Position numbers and translations under genes: made by a program. This document shows positions 14,201 to 22,215 of a stretch of 64,000 bases of DNA, in pieces. A model generated the notes under the pieces. The model had not been told where the DNA came from. It saw only the letters and a list, made by a program, of their open reading frames with translations, and made no database searches. Each line of letters opens with the position of its first letter. Within the stretch, counting starts at the first letter, position 1. Source of the DNA: Bin76 sp963665765 (GTDB taxonomy: Bacteria; Actinomycetota; Acidimicrobiia; Spongiisociales; ZC4RG35); assembly GCA_963665765.1 (NCBI GenBank), contig OY762464.1, positions 1,116,001-1,180,000 of the forward strand. Direction: 5' to 3'.

Positions 14201-15746
14201 CCGGCCGGTTCCGATACTCCCTGAGACGTTCATCCCGATAACTATCGCACACTGCCCGCCAGTGTCTTTGGACTTTCTTGGAACTGACGATCTTGTTGGT
14301 GAAAGCGATCGCCCTCCGGCAGTGCTCATCGGGGTTGAGCATCCCGGCGCTTCGATCTCTCTCAACCCCGAGGGTGGTGGGATCAGCCAGCGCGTCCCAA
14401 CACCCCACCAACTGCACCCAATCCTCGGCGTTGAGGATTTGCGAACGGGGGACCTTGCCGGTGGTTTCTTCGTACTTTTTCTGGTATTTCTCGTAGCTGT
14501 CGATGGCATGCTGTTCGCGGTAGGCGATCACCACCACTTCATAGTCCGACAGCAATTCGGCTTGGATGGCGTCGTAGAAGCTCTGCTCGTACAACATCGG
14601 TCCGTAAAGAAACTCGTCGTCCATGGAGTACACTTCCCGCCCGGCCTTCCTCCATCCCGCCGCGTAGATCCGCTGGGTGGCGGTCATGAACAAACGCCGT
14701 CGGGCATGAAGGCGAGCCGGGTTGTGCACCAGCTGGAAGGGGCTATCTTTTCCGCCGGAGGTTTTCTCCAGGCCGGTGGTGCGATGCGCCTCGTCGCAGA
14801 TCACCAGATCGAACTCGGGCACCCCCAGATGCTGCGCTTCGCAGACCACCGGAAGCGACTGATAGGTCGAGAAAACCACGGTCATGGCCTCGGGCGCCTC
14901 CCGCTTGAGTTTGGAGGCGATCTTTTCGGCGTTGGTGGTGGGAGGAATGGCCAGTTCGCTCAAATCCGCATCCTCGGAATCTCGCCCCGAACGAGTGTCC
15001 GAGCAAACTGCCAGGTAGCGGTGGGGAAGCTCAGGATCGCCCTGATACGACCAGGTGCGCATGGTTTGGCTCATCAAGGCAATGGAAGGCACCAGGTAGA
15101 GGACTCGACCTCCCAAGCCCACGTTGCGCTCCGCGGCCCACAGTCCCACCTCGGACTTGCCCGACCCGCAGGGCATCAACACCCTGCCCCGACCGGACCC
15201 GGTTGAGCCGAACAGGCCCTTCCGGATGCCGTCGAGGGCCTCCTCCTGATGCGCCCGGGGAATGTGACGTTCCACCCCCCACCGCAAGGCCTGATTGGGG
15301 CGTTCAATCAGATCACGCCAGTCTCCCACCGGCCAATCATCCAAATGACTCTTGGTGATGATCTGAGTGGAGGCCGCCTCCAGTTTTTTGCGAGCATTGG
15401 CCGAATAGTTGCCCGTGGCCACGAAGATGCGCTCCGCCCACCCGTCGGCCACCGTGTTCGACAGGAACTTGTTGACCTCGGTGATGCTGACCGATCCCGA
15501 CCGATAGAACTTGCACTGCACCGCGCACAGCCCGCCGTCGGTCAGTTCACCCACCAAGTCGATGCCGATGTCACTGCCGGTTGCCTCGGGCCAATCCGAC
15601 CACAGCCACAGATTGCTAAAACGATCCCCATATTGCGGATTCGCCAAGAGCGCCCTTCGGATCAGCTTCTCAAAAGACCGACCGCGTTGATAATTCCCGG
15701 TGTGGTCGGCTCGAAGACGATCAAGCGCCTCAGCCAGATGCGGCAT
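11121..15746 (-). CDS. Type ISP-like restriction-modification enzyme: nuclease, SF2 helicase, adenine methyltransferase; C-terminus switchable
   Basis: 1541 aa as read. The N-terminal Mrr-like PD-(D/E)xK nuclease has IGIDLVGEL and VQCKFY (about residues 60-80). The SF2 helicase has Walker A PCGSGKSE (~195), DEAH (~320), FMTATQR and QAVGRVMRR. The methyltransferase has motif I ILDPFTGTGTF (~887) and NPPW (~1000), followed by part of the target-recognition region up to RMFPREEE (~1340). ATG at 15746 is preferred over one 7 codons upstream because AAAGGAG lies just before it. Such enzymes methylate and cleave DNA by one polypeptide that translocates on DNA. The usual C-terminal module after this point is absent: past residue ~1362 the protein depends on poly-G tract lengths. 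The missing module is encoded divergently at 15815-16513. The two halves may act as a split enzyme. Confidence 0.88.
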   Translation of the reverse strand: MPHLAEALDRLRADHTGNYQRGRSFEKLIRRALLANPQYGDRFSNLWLWSDWPEATGSDIGIDLVGELTDGGLCAVQCKFYRSGSVSITEVNKFLSNTVADGWAERIFVATGNYSANARKKLEAASTQIITKSHLDDWPVGDWRDLIERPNQALRWGVERHIPRAHQEEALDGIRKGLFGSTGSGRGRVLMPCGSGKSEVGLWAAERNVGLGGRVLYLVPSIALMSQTMRTWSYQGDPELPHRYLAVCSDTRSGRDSEDADLSELAIPPTTNAEKIASKLKREAPEAMTVVFSTYQSLPVVCEAQHLGVPEFDLVICDEAHRTTGLEKTSGGKDSPFQLVHNPARLHARRRLFMTATQRIYAAGWRKAGREVYSMDDEFLYGPMLYEQSFYDAIQAELLSDYEVVVIAYREQHAIDSYEKYQKKYEETTGKVPRSQILNAEDWVQLVGCWDALADPTTLGVERDRSAGMLNPDEHCRRAIAFTNKIVSSKKVQRHWRAVCDSYRDERLREYRNRPVLALDVEHIDGKQNAFVRSERVGWLKGADQPSGTTRVLSNARCLSEGVDVPALDAVLFLAPRQSEIDIVQAVGRVMRRAPGKMKGYIVLPVLVPDGETLQSEEFLRSSAFQQVWRVCRALRAHDERFDALVNSPGLAREAPLRIIDKTRGDDTGEEPHDQPTLPDIDLLPKIASVLVEQVGDRHYWASWGKRAAGVYKRVLSEVRRRTGHGPAAVALGAFTKQIQETVIPTFNETEAAEMVAQHVVTIPVFDAFFADHRFADQNPVSQHLNLVMGELARAGVEFDRLIEPLHRSYERIAKVFEDVSDDSDPAAAKLQVLQDVYEGFFKSAIPEVVARLGIVYTPLPLVDFMLKSAQAACRKHFGYSLGDPAVEILDPFTGTGTFIARLFSLNDGEGQPLLSDRDVTRKYAQELHANDLVLLAYYIATLKIEQAAASRGVFEDGYRPFGRIVLRDTLAGAVSDRLDLDRNPRRAAAQDRRSIRVIVANPPWSAGQKSAGDDNPNLGYPDLEEQVRDTYGKRHKEVTGRGIGKASGNLYVKAFRWASDRLHGGGVLAFIHPNSLATGTSLAGMRAALRDEFAEIYLVNLRGDAYKSGEEFRKEGEKLFGGGSRNGVQITVLVSNPGRDLSEPATLHYAAVPEYSTLEQKFAWLAELGDVTSDRFEVVPVNDRHDWVNLTDGTFEQLLPVCETSRATTGLSATYESALGVTSGSDVYLYSFSRDVLIDKIEAFIEAYEDARFFVGEGDISFEKATRNAELGVIKWTPALKQSLKADKEIVFEESRIREVLYRPFTKLWLYEDDRILASVKTISRMFPREEEGLAVSGGATRGSNDTMVATDSLTDLNLLSGGGDRGSSSAGDPDLGNLQHDLPGSGVGQPAGSGGDQGITADPSAAAASQALDRGGGRHSWSPPRTTEQSSESWPPPGYPTSAGWEPTSPAGPYPGGNSDDRSVEHGDIRGDGDRPDSRPPYHGSGSADSNDPSLRGGGSAILVSLTRQLPFGIIATGQLFDLCATGRQTRSLPRRRPL
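11244..11254 (-). repeat. Poly-G tract 4 (11 bases), three-way frame switch
   Basis: Eleven C on the plus strand, G11 in the coding strand. Coming from the sequenced upstream frame, 11 bases select cassette D, 9 or 12 select E, and 10 select F. All three continuations were checked codon by codon and contain no premature stop. Confidence 0.85.
11255..11377 (-). other. Cassette C (alternative enzyme C-terminus)
   Basis: Encodes PAAIAMTGPSNMAIFGVMAT, then ALIPDLHTMGPGQQTRTIHR and a TGA stop placed immediately before poly-G tract 4. It overlaps the end of cassette B in another frame (the CCGGCGGCAATAG junction). In frame when tract 3 has 9 or 12 bases. Confidence 0.78.
11365..11490 (-). other. 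Cassette B (alternative enzyme C-terminus)
   Basis: Encodes SAFVVTAQNNRAVFGILATS, then WLPDLCGVGTNQPSRAIPRR and a stop at 11365-11367. Immediately follows poly-G tract 3 with the same G(n)-TCGGC junction seen between tract 4 and cassette D. In frame when tract 3 has 8 or 11 bases. Confidence 0.78.
11491..11500 (-). repeat. Poly-G tract 3 (10 bases), three-way frame switch
   Basis: Ten C on the plus strand. From the sequenced frame, 11 bases lead to cassette B, 9 or 12 to cassette C, and 10 let translation pass out of frame through B and C to tract 4. No stop interrupts any of these paths. Confidence 0.85.
11504..11650 (-). other. Cassette A (closest to the usual family C-terminal segment)
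   Basis: Encodes IEDHPPPAILISGTSNMTFQ, then ALASANLPDLAAIKGSQQTR and ALPRRLKH followed by a stop at 11504-11506. This is the version most like the corresponding stretch of other actinobacterial type ISP proteins as I know them, where it continues into a further C-terminal module rather than stopping. In frame when tract 2 has 9 or 12 bases. Confidence 0.8.
11651..11660 (-). repeat. Poly-G tract 2 (10 bases)
   Basis: Ten C on the plus strand, after codon ~1362 of the enzyme. Nine or 12 bases would place cassette A in frame, 10 (as sequenced) passes on to tract 3, and 8 or 11 end within about ten codons at a TGA. It is the first of the three tracts controlling the C-terminus. Confidence 0.85.
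12545..12554 (-). repeat. Poly-G tract 1 (10 bases) inside the methyltransferase domain
   Basis: Ten C on the plus strand, encoding the GGG of LHGGGVLAFIHPNSL about 60 residues after the NPPW motif. At 10 bases the frame is maintained and the conserved GVLAF strand follows correctly. A gain or loss of one or two bases would shift the frame and truncate the enzyme, giving an on/off switch for the whole protein. Confidence 0.85.
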
Positions 15747-15814
15747 ACCTCTCCTTTTGGGGGCCAAGAGTAGACTTTACAGTCTTCCCCAACCCCTGTG
15801 ACACTTTCCCCCCT

Positions 15815-16513
15815 GTGACCGACTTCTCGCACCCAACTCTGGTTGACCTGCCTCCCGAACAGGACGACGGCGACAACATCACCGACTGGTGTCTCGACGA
15901 GTTCCGATCCCACTACCGGGACGAGACGATCACCAAGGACGACATCTGGGAGTATCTGTACGGGGTGATGCACGCCCCCGATTGGCGGGAGCGCTACCGC
16001 TTCGATCTGCAGCGCAACCTGCCGCGGGTCCCGTTCGCCCCCGATTTCGAGGCGTTTCGCCGGGCCGGGCGGTATTTGATGGGCCTCCACATCAACTACG
16101 AGACTATCCCCGAGTGGCCGCTTACCTGCCTGGTGGACGATCAGCCCGACGAGGGCGGCGCCGACCCGGATGCCTACCGCATCACCCGGAAGAAAATGAG
16201 ATGGGGAAAGGACGAGACCACCAAGGCCCAGGACCGCAGCGTGTTCATCGTCAACGACCGGTGTCGACTGGTGGGCATCCCCGCGGAGGCCCACGAATAC
16301 ACCGTGTCGGGAAGAGCCCCCTTGGAATGGGCGATCGACAGCTTGCGCCACAAGGTCGACAGGGCTTCACAGATCACCGACGACCCCAACGGCTGGCACG
16401 CCTGGGCCGAGGAGCCGTTCAACCTGATCCGGCACCTCCGCCGGCTGGTGTACCTATCGGTCGAGACGGCCAGAACCGTGAAATCCCTGCCTCCCTCCCT
16501 GGAAGGCTCATAG
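15815..16513 (+). CDS. Detached C-terminal module of the type ISP restriction-modification enzyme
   Basis: 232 aa, GTG start. Motifs NITDWCLDEFRSHYRDE, ITKDDIWEYLYGVMHAPDWR, RNLPRVPFAPDFEAFRRAGR, LMGLHINYETIPEWPLT, VFIVNDRCRLVGIPAEAHEY and SGRAPLEWAIDSLRHKVDR are those at the extreme C-terminus of full-length type ISP proteins, normally fused after the segment that the cassettes encode. Here it is a free-standing gene on the opposite strand, 68 bases from the main gene's start, and it is complete to its normal end (TVKSLPPSL). No frame damage is visible, which argues for use rather than decay. It probably associates with the large subunit as a constant recognition or structural module. Confidence 0.82.
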   Translation: MTDFSHPTLVDLPPEQDDGDNITDWCLDEFRSHYRDETITKDDIWEYLYGVMHAPDWRERYRFDLQRNLPRVPFAPDFEAFRRAGRYLMGLHINYETIPEWPLTCLVDDQPDEGGADPDAYRITRKKMRWGKDETTKAQDRSVFIVNDRCRLVGIPAEAHEYTVSGRAPLEWAIDSLRHKVDRASQITDDPNGWHAWAEEPFNLIRHLRRLVYLSVETARTVKSLPPSLEGS

Positions 16514-16584
16514 AAACCGAACTGCGAAAACCACCCGGGAAACTATCAGGCCACATACCTGCTCAATATTTATAATTGATTGCT

Positions 16585-16935
16585 ATGGACAATGCTGAAC
16601 AGTGCGGTTCCACCGGTCACGCCATCCTTCCCACGGATTTGGCGGCCAAAGATCTGGAACTCGCACACAACCTTCCCGGGCCGGAGGTTGGAAGGCCGTT
16701 CACCTCGGAGGAAGTGGAAGAACTAGCCAGGATGGTGGACGGATGGTTCGCCCAACAGACCCTCCTTGAAAAGGTTGCTTACCTCAAATTATTGGGAACA
16801 GGGCAAGCAGCCAAGAAACTCATGCTCCTGGCGCCTGAGGAACGAAATCAACTACTCGACCTGCTTTCCCCTAGTCGGCGCGGCGACATCTTTGCACATT
16901 TGGACGACGCAGACCGAAAGGCACTGTCCGCCTGA
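16585..16935 (+). CDS. Hypothetical helical protein preceding a broken toxin gene
   Basis: 116 aa. The C-terminal half (KLLGTGQAAKKLMLLAPEER, LLSPSRRGDIFAHLDDADRK) is a run of short helices resembling the repeats of MgtE-N-type superhelices. The N-terminus is unrecognised. The stop overlaps the beginning of a frameshifted toxin-like frame at 16932, a toxin-antitoxin-like layout, so it may be a cognate antitoxin. ATG at 16585 is preferred over a TTG three codons earlier. Confidence 0.45.
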   Translation: MDNAEQCGSTGHAILPTDLAAKDLELAHNLPGPEVGRPFTSEEVEELARMVDGWFAQQTLLEKVAYLKLLGTGQAAKKLMLLAPEERNQLLDLLSPSRRGDIFAHLDDADRKALSA

Positions 16936-17164
16936 AGTTCCGAGACTCGGCATTCGATCACGGGTATACGGAGGACGACATCGTATTTGCGGTGGAAAAC
17001 TCTGTCGGAGGTAGATACAACTACCCGCGGGGTGGGGTCCGGACAGTGATCGACCAGACTCGCGAGGTAACCCGATCGTGGTGATGATCAACGAACAAAG
17101 GGAAGTGTTTCATGCCTATCGCTATGAGAAAAAACTCGGATGGATGTTGTGGAAACCATTGTAA
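16932..17164 (+). pseudogene. Frameshifted small toxin-like gene
   Basis: The first frame reads KFRDSAFDHGYTEDDIVFAV and continues through ENSVGGRYNYPRGG; the second frame resumes with GNPIVVMINEQREVFHAYRY and ends KLGWMLWKPL with a TAA at 17162-17164. Joined, they give one ~75-residue protein of the BrnT/RelE-like small toxin type (an 'S-A-x-x-H-G-x-T-E-x-D-I' helix followed by a beta-sheet with a conserved I-V-V core). One indel near 17030 separates the halves, so no functional product is expected from this copy. Family assignment is tentative. Confidence 0.5.
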
Positions 17165-17219
17165 ACCGGCAAGGTAGGGTCATGATCGAGGTGACCGATA
17201 CCAAACGAAGGAGCGTCTG

Positions 17220-18215
17220 ATGGCCCGAATGTACTTTGAGGAGGATTCCGACCTGAGGCACCTGACCGGCCAGACCATTTGCATAGTCGGGTACGGCAAC
17301 CAGGGGCGCTCCCAGGCTCTCAACATGCGGGACAGCGGAATCGAGGTGATTGTGGGGAGCCGTCGGGATTCGTCATACCAGACGGCCCTCCAGGATGGGT
17401 TTGCGGTGTTCCCGGTTGACGAAGCGGTGACGCGTTCCGATGTCATCTTTCTTCTGGTGCCCGACGAGGTGATGCCCCAGGTTTTCGAGGAGGACATCGG
17501 CCCGCACCTGACGTCGGGCAGCATGTTGGTGTTCGCCAGCGGCTACAACATCACCTTCGGGCTGATCGCCCCCCCGTCCGATACGGACGTGGTTCTGATC
17601 GCTCCTCGAATGATCGGGGCCGGAGTCAGGGACACCTATCTGAGCGGCGAGGGCTTTCCCAGTCTCATCGCCGTCCACCAGGCCGCCACCGAAACGGCCT
17701 TCGAGCGGATGCTGGCCCTCTGCGAAGGGATCGGGTCCGCCAAAATGGGCGTGATCGAATCCAGTTTCCTGGAGGAGACGACCGTGGACCTTTTCGCCGA
17801 GCAGGTCGGTTTCCTCTATGCGGTGCGTCGTTACATCGAAGTGCTGGTGGAGGCCGGATGCAGTCCCGAGTCGGCCATACTGGAATTCTATGCCTCGGGC
17901 GAGGGCATCGAGACCGCCCGGGCATATCGCGACATCGGGCTGTGGGACCAGATCACGCTCCACTCCCGGACCAGCCAGTATGGACAGGAAGTGACCAGCA
18001 GGCTTTCTGCCGATGAGGAGGAGGCCGAGCGGGACAGGCTGAGAGCGATCATCTCCCACATTCAAGACGGTTCTTTCGCCCGGGAATGGTCAGCGGAACA
18101 ACGGGCCGGATTCCCCGAATTCGACCGGGTGAGATCCCAGAACATGGCCCACAAGATGCGGGCGGCCGAAAGAAGACTCTACCGGGTGCTGGGACGGATA
18201 CCAGCCGGCGACTAA
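17220..18215 (+). CDS. ilvC: Ketol-acid reductoisomerase homologue
   Basis: 331 aa, preceded by AAGGAG 6 bases before ATG. The N-terminal Rossmann fold has VGYGNQGRSQALNMRDSG (family GYGxQG signature) and VGSRRDSS for the NADPH phosphate. The knotted C-terminal domain keeps the metal-binding style segments EETTVDLFAEQ and ESAILEFYASGEGIE. KARI converts acetolactate to dihydroxy-isovalerate in valine/leucine biosynthesis. The sequence is divergent (FASGYNITFG instead of the usual AHG-x-N) and stands alone without ilvB/N/D, so a paralogue with another substrate is possible. Confidence 0.75.
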   Translation: MARMYFEEDSDLRHLTGQTICIVGYGNQGRSQALNMRDSGIEVIVGSRRDSSYQTALQDGFAVFPVDEAVTRSDVIFLLVPDEVMPQVFEEDIGPHLTSGSMLVFASGYNITFGLIAPPSDTDVVLIAPRMIGAGVRDTYLSGEGFPSLIAVHQAATETAFERMLALCEGIGSAKMGVIESSFLEETTVDLFAEQVGFLYAVRRYIEVLVEAGCSPESAILEFYASGEGIETARAYRDIGLWDQITLHSRTSQYGQEVTSRLSADEEEAERDRLRAIISHIQDGSFAREWSAEQRAGFPEFDRVRSQNMAHKMRAAERRLYRVLGRIPAGD

Positions 18216-18240
18216 AGCCCGATTCGCCTCCGAAGCGCCA

Positions 18241-19008
18241 TCACGCCTTCCGCAGACGCACGATGAACCGGTGTTCCTCCTCGATCAGATCAGGTTCGGT
18301 TCCGTTATGGGCCAACATGGCGGGAATGACCTTGCTACGTATCCCCATGCCGCGAGCATCCACATAGCGATAGTCCCGCATCACATTGACCAGGGTCTGA
18401 TTCCGCGCATAACGCATGCCCGATTTCATCCCCTCCAACGTAACCGTGTTCGGCAGCCGGCCCGGGCTGTGAACCTCCAGGCGGTCGGCGAAGATCAACA
18501 GGGTTACATCCGTTCCGGCGATGCTGTAATCCCGATGAATCACAGCATTGATCAAGACTTCCCGGACCGCTTCTTCGGGAAACTCCCAACGGTCAACCCG
18601 AACCGGGCCATCCAGGTAGGAAAACGGCTCGGTGTTTCGCCGCACGAAGTCCCACGCTCCCTCAACCACCCCGATTTCAACCAGGGAGCCGTTCCTGGCA
18701 CGCAGAGGGACCAGTGGCCCCTTGATCGACTGGTCCGCCCTCGTCGTATATTCGGGTTGCTCGCCGGGATAGCATATGGCTCGAATTCCAGACTGGGGGA
18801 GGAATCGGCCGGGGTTGGCGCCGAAGATCAACATCCCATCGACAGTGGGAAAGGTTTGCCCTCCCGAAATCACGGCCAGGTCCAGGTTGCGCAGGAGAAT
18901 CCTCCAACCTTCAGAATCCTGGGAGGGAAGATCTCCATAATCCAATACCCGAGTGAAGTAATCCTGCAACCGACGGTGATCCAAGTCTTCAAGATCAGCA
19001 CCCAACAC
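18241..19008 (-). pseudogene. 5'-truncated RecG-like / AlbA_2-type regulator (GHKL ATPase part only)
   Basis: Residues DYGDLPSQDSEGWRILLRNL, PTVDGMLIFGANPGRFLPQ, then EEAVREVLINAVIHRDYS and DRLEVHSPGRLPNTVTLEGM match the central and HATPase_c_4 parts of the large 'ATP-binding protein / RecG-like' family. The N-terminal Schlafen-type AlbA_2 DNA-binding domain (about 150 residues) is missing. An in-frame remnant of about 24 codons extends upstream of GTG 19008 before reaching a TGA. The truncation sits next to the hpaD stop, suggesting a rearrangement. The C-terminal winged-helix domain is also absent. Confidence 0.7.
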
Positions 19009-19088
19009 GGGTTTCAGCCCGTAAAGGAGCCCTCCCCGATTGCTGATACAGTCGCTGCTCGGTTCGGTTCATAAGCCTCCCTACAAAA

Positions 19089-19964
19089 CTACCCTGTCCA
19101 CCCTCCGGAGGGGCGGTCGAACCAGACGTGGACCTGCCCGGTGCCGGTGGCGTTCTCGTAATCGGAGAATTGGCGGCCCGGGGCTTGGCATCGCTCCCCT
19201 CCCACCGAGGCCACCATCGCCAGGTAATGGCCGAACCCGGCCTCCGGCTCGTGCGGCAGATAATCGGGCATGGTTGAGATGATCCGGGCGTGGTCTCCGG
19301 CGGCCATCCACCGCAGGCGCTCCTCGTCGGCGGCCCGCGCCTGCGGCGTGAAAATGTGCGCCGGGTCGGAGGCCTCGTGATCCGCCAACTGCCGAAATGG
19401 CCAGAAACGATGGGTCATACCTCCCGAAGCCAGCACCACCACCCTCCGATCCGCCGACTCCACCGCTCTGCTCACGGCCTTCCCCAGGTCCAGGAAGTCT
19501 TGGGTCTGCCCGGTCTGGACCATGCTGACCGACACCACCCGTTCGCTGCGACACAGGTAGTGAACCAGGTTGATGGTTCCGTAGTGAATCGGAAGGTAGG
19601 GATCGGAAATGGGCGTTCCCCGAACTCCGGGGCGAGTCACTTCCTCGGCTGCCGATTCGGCCAACTCGGGGTCCCCCCGATAGTCATAGGGAAGCCGGGA
19701 GATGCCCCGGGGAAGCTCCTCGGAGGTGTATTTGCCGCTTCGCCGCTCATGGGAGGAAAACACATGCTCCACGGTGGTGTGCCAGTGGGTGTCGAAAATC
19801 ACGATCGTGTCCGGGGAAAGAACGTCCAGCACCTCGGTGCGCAGCCTCCTTAGACCAGGCACCAGGCTGATCTCCTTTCCCTCGTTCAGTTGATAGCGCA
19901 CCTCCCGGGGAAGCATCACCGTCGGCGCATGGGAAATCAGTCCCACTCCCACAATCTCACCCAT
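19089..19964 (-). CDS. hpaD: 3,4-dihydroxyphenylacetate 2,3-dioxygenase-like class III extradiol dioxygenase
   Basis: 291 aa LigB-fold protein. Metal-ligand histidines are in GLISHAPTV (His 12) and IFDTHWHTTVEH, and SGGMTHRFWP plus ADEERLRWMAAGDH match HpaD. It opens the homoprotocatechuate ring to 5-carboxymethyl-2-hydroxymuconate semialdehyde using Fe(II) and O2 in the cytoplasm. It starts 2 bases after the aldehyde dehydrogenase that takes the next step, so the two are one operon. Other hpa genes are not in the window. Confidence 0.82.
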   Translation of the reverse strand: MGEIVGVGLISHAPTVMLPREVRYQLNEGKEISLVPGLRRLRTEVLDVLSPDTIVIFDTHWHTTVEHVFSSHERRSGKYTSEELPRGISRLPYDYRGDPELAESAAEEVTRPGVRGTPISDPYLPIHYGTINLVHYLCRSERVVSVSMVQTGQTQDFLDLGKAVSRAVESADRRVVVLASGGMTHRFWPFRQLADHEASDPAHIFTPQARAADEERLRWMAAGDHARIISTMPDYLPHEPEAGFGHYLAMVASVGGERCQAPGRQFSDYENATGTGQVHVWFDRPSGGWTG

Positions 19965-19966
19965 GG

Positions 19967-21433
19967 TCAGTTTCCTTTCGTCCAGCCTCGGGTCCCAAGG
20001 ACCGTGTTGTTCAGATCACAATAGAAATCAAAGCTCCATGCGCCACCCTCCCGGCCGATCCCCGACTGACGGCTCCCTCCGAAAGGCGCCCGCAGATCGC
20101 GAACATAGAAGCAATTTATCCAGGTGGTGCCCGACACGATCTGGTCGGACAACCGCTGCGCCCGATCCGGGTCGCCGGTCACCACCGCCGCCGCCAAACC
20201 GTAGTTGGTCGAATTGGCCAGCCTCACCGCCTCGGTGTCGGAACTAAAGGACTGCAAGGTCAGAACCGGACCGAACACCTCCTCGGTGAGGATCTCCGAG
20301 CCCGCCGGAGCGTCCAGGAACAGAGTGGGGCGATAATAGAGACCGCCCAGATCCTGGTTGGGGCGCCCTCCCAGCACCGGACGGGCACCCTCGGCCATGG
20401 CCCGCCGGACAAACCCATCCACCCGCTGCAGATGAGGCCGGGAAATCAGCGGTCCCACATCGGTTTCGGGGAAGCGGGGATCACCCTGGTGCAGAGCGCC
20501 CGCCTTTTCCAAGAACGCGTCCAGAAAATCGTCCAAGAGATGCTCGTGCACCAAGAGCCGGGTGGCCGCCAGGCACACCTGCCCGGCATTGTCATATTGC
20601 TCCACCGCCAGATCCACCGCCATCCCCGGATCGGCATCCTCCAGCACTAAAAGCGGAGACTTGCCCCCCAATTCCAAGCTGAGGGGAACCAGGTTGGCCC
20701 CCGCCGCCGCGCCGATCAGCCGGGCGGTTTCCACCGATCCGGTGAAGCTGATCCGCGCCACCCGGGGATCGGACACCAGCGCCGCGCCCGCCTCCTCTCC
20801 ATATCCCTGCACAAGATTGAACACCCCCGGGGGCAGGCCCGCTTCCTCGGTGATGTCGGCCAGCAGCGAAGCGGTGAGCGGCGACCATTCCGCCGGTTTC
20901 AGCACCACGGTGTTCCCGGCCGCCAGAGCAGGCGCCACCTTCCAGGTGGCCAGCATCAGCGGAGCGTTCCAGGGTGTGATCAGGACCGTGACCCCCGCGG
21001 GCTGGTGAGCAACTCGGTTGCGATGGCCGCCGGTGTCGAATTCGGGATAGCCGAGCTCCAGCAGGTGGTCGGCAAAAAACCGGAAGTTGTACGCCGAGCG
21101 AGGCATCAGGCCCCGCCGATTGGAACGAAGCAGGGAGCCGTTGTCCACGGTCTCCACCGCCGCCAGTTCTTCCACCCGGCTCTCGATCCCCCGGGCGACC
21201 CGGCGCAACATCTCGGTCCGCTCCTCCCGAGAGGTCCCGGCCCACCCCGAAAACGCCTCCCGTGCGGCGGACACCGCCGCCGCGGCCACCTCCGCGCCAC
21301 CCCGAGCCACGGAACCAAGCGGCGTCTCGTCAATGGGGGAAAGATCGGGAAAACTATCGGCCGAGGCCACCCTCCGCCCCGCAATCCAATGATCGAGGGC
21401 CACCTCCACCCCGGCCACCTCCGCGGTCCTCAT
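19967..21433 (-). CDS. hpaE: 5-carboxymethyl-2-hydroxymuconate semialdehyde dehydrogenase-like aldehyde dehydrogenase
   Basis: 488 aa NAD-dependent aldehyde dehydrogenase. TPWNAPLMLATWKVAPALAA and KPAEWSP line the cofactor site; LELGGKSP carries the general base Glu; NAGQVCLAATR holds the nucleophile Cys; EEVFGPVL and FGGSRQSGIGREGG complete the family set. It oxidises the semialdehyde produced by the HpaD-like protein whose gene follows after 2 bases. The HpaE name rests on this neighbourhood; the sequence alone fixes only the superfamily. Confidence 0.82.
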   Translation of the reverse strand: MRTAEVAGVEVALDHWIAGRRVASADSFPDLSPIDETPLGSVARGGAEVAAAAVSAAREAFSGWAGTSREERTEMLRRVARGIESRVEELAAVETVDNGSLLRSNRRGLMPRSAYNFRFFADHLLELGYPEFDTGGHRNRVAHQPAGVTVLITPWNAPLMLATWKVAPALAAGNTVVLKPAEWSPLTASLLADITEEAGLPPGVFNLVQGYGEEAGAALVSDPRVARISFTGSVETARLIGAAAGANLVPLSLELGGKSPLLVLEDADPGMAVDLAVEQYDNAGQVCLAATRLLVHEHLLDDFLDAFLEKAGALHQGDPRFPETDVGPLISRPHLQRVDGFVRRAMAEGARPVLGGRPNQDLGGLYYRPTLFLDAPAGSEILTEEVFGPVLTLQSFSSDTEAVRLANSTNYGLAAAVVTGDPDRAQRLSDQIVSGTTWINCFYVRDLRAPFGGSRQSGIGREGGAWSFDFYCDLNNTVLGTRGWTKGN

Positions 21434-22215
21434 TCGGCCACCACCTTGACTATGGAAGACATCTCACCGGGACCAGAGTCACGAAAATCAGCCCTAACTC
21501 GCGACAAACCGCGGGACCCCCCTTTGGGAACCCTCCTCCGACGCCTTTAGCGAGCATAACTGCCCAGGTCAACGCACATCTTGCCTTCTTCAGTACCAAG
21601 TTTAGGTATCAGCACACTTTTTTCCGCCTGAAAAAGTTCGCCGTAACGGAGGAGGACCGACAACGACCCTCGGAGCGAAGAACCCTTAGCCTTTGTTGAA
21701 AGCCACTTCCGGGCCGGAATGGAGGAGGGCCGGTAGCAAACCCTCGGATTCTACGGATGGGAAGCCGTTGATGGCACCCTGCCCCACTCGGCATCATCTG
21801 GTATCCACAACACCCTAGGAACCACCCCAGCTATCGGTGAAGCACTGACTGCCCGCGAAATGACGGTCCCAGATGTCACGAGGATGCTTCCCGACTACGT
21901 TTGTGAAGGTGAAGGGTAAAGGGGCTATCTCGCCAGTGAGGAATCAATACGCTTCGTGGTCCTTTCAGACCCTATGCAGGGGTAGAGGCGGGTGACCTGG
22001 GGTATTGAGATGTCGCGTCAGCCCCAAACGGTTTACCGAAACAGCCCCGCGCCTGGAGGCTTCGTGAGAATGCGCACTGTTAATGGCCGTCTGATTTATC
22101 GGGCCGTGCAACCAGGGTCGCTGGTTTAGGGCTGGCGAGCCGTTTAACGGTCCCTGCTGCTGGTGAACTCCACAGCAGTACGTGTGCGGTCGACGGACCC
22201 GGAGGCATTGAATGA
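21434..22215. other. Region without a supported gene
   Basis: About 780 bases. A short protein-like frame on the plus strand (QTLGFYGWEAVDGTLPH ... TVPDVTRMLPDYV, roughly 21740-21920) is bounded by stops on both sides and is not recognised; it may be a gene remnant. Otherwise only small, compositionally random frames are seen. Base composition is less GC-rich than the flanking hpa genes. Confidence 0.4.
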
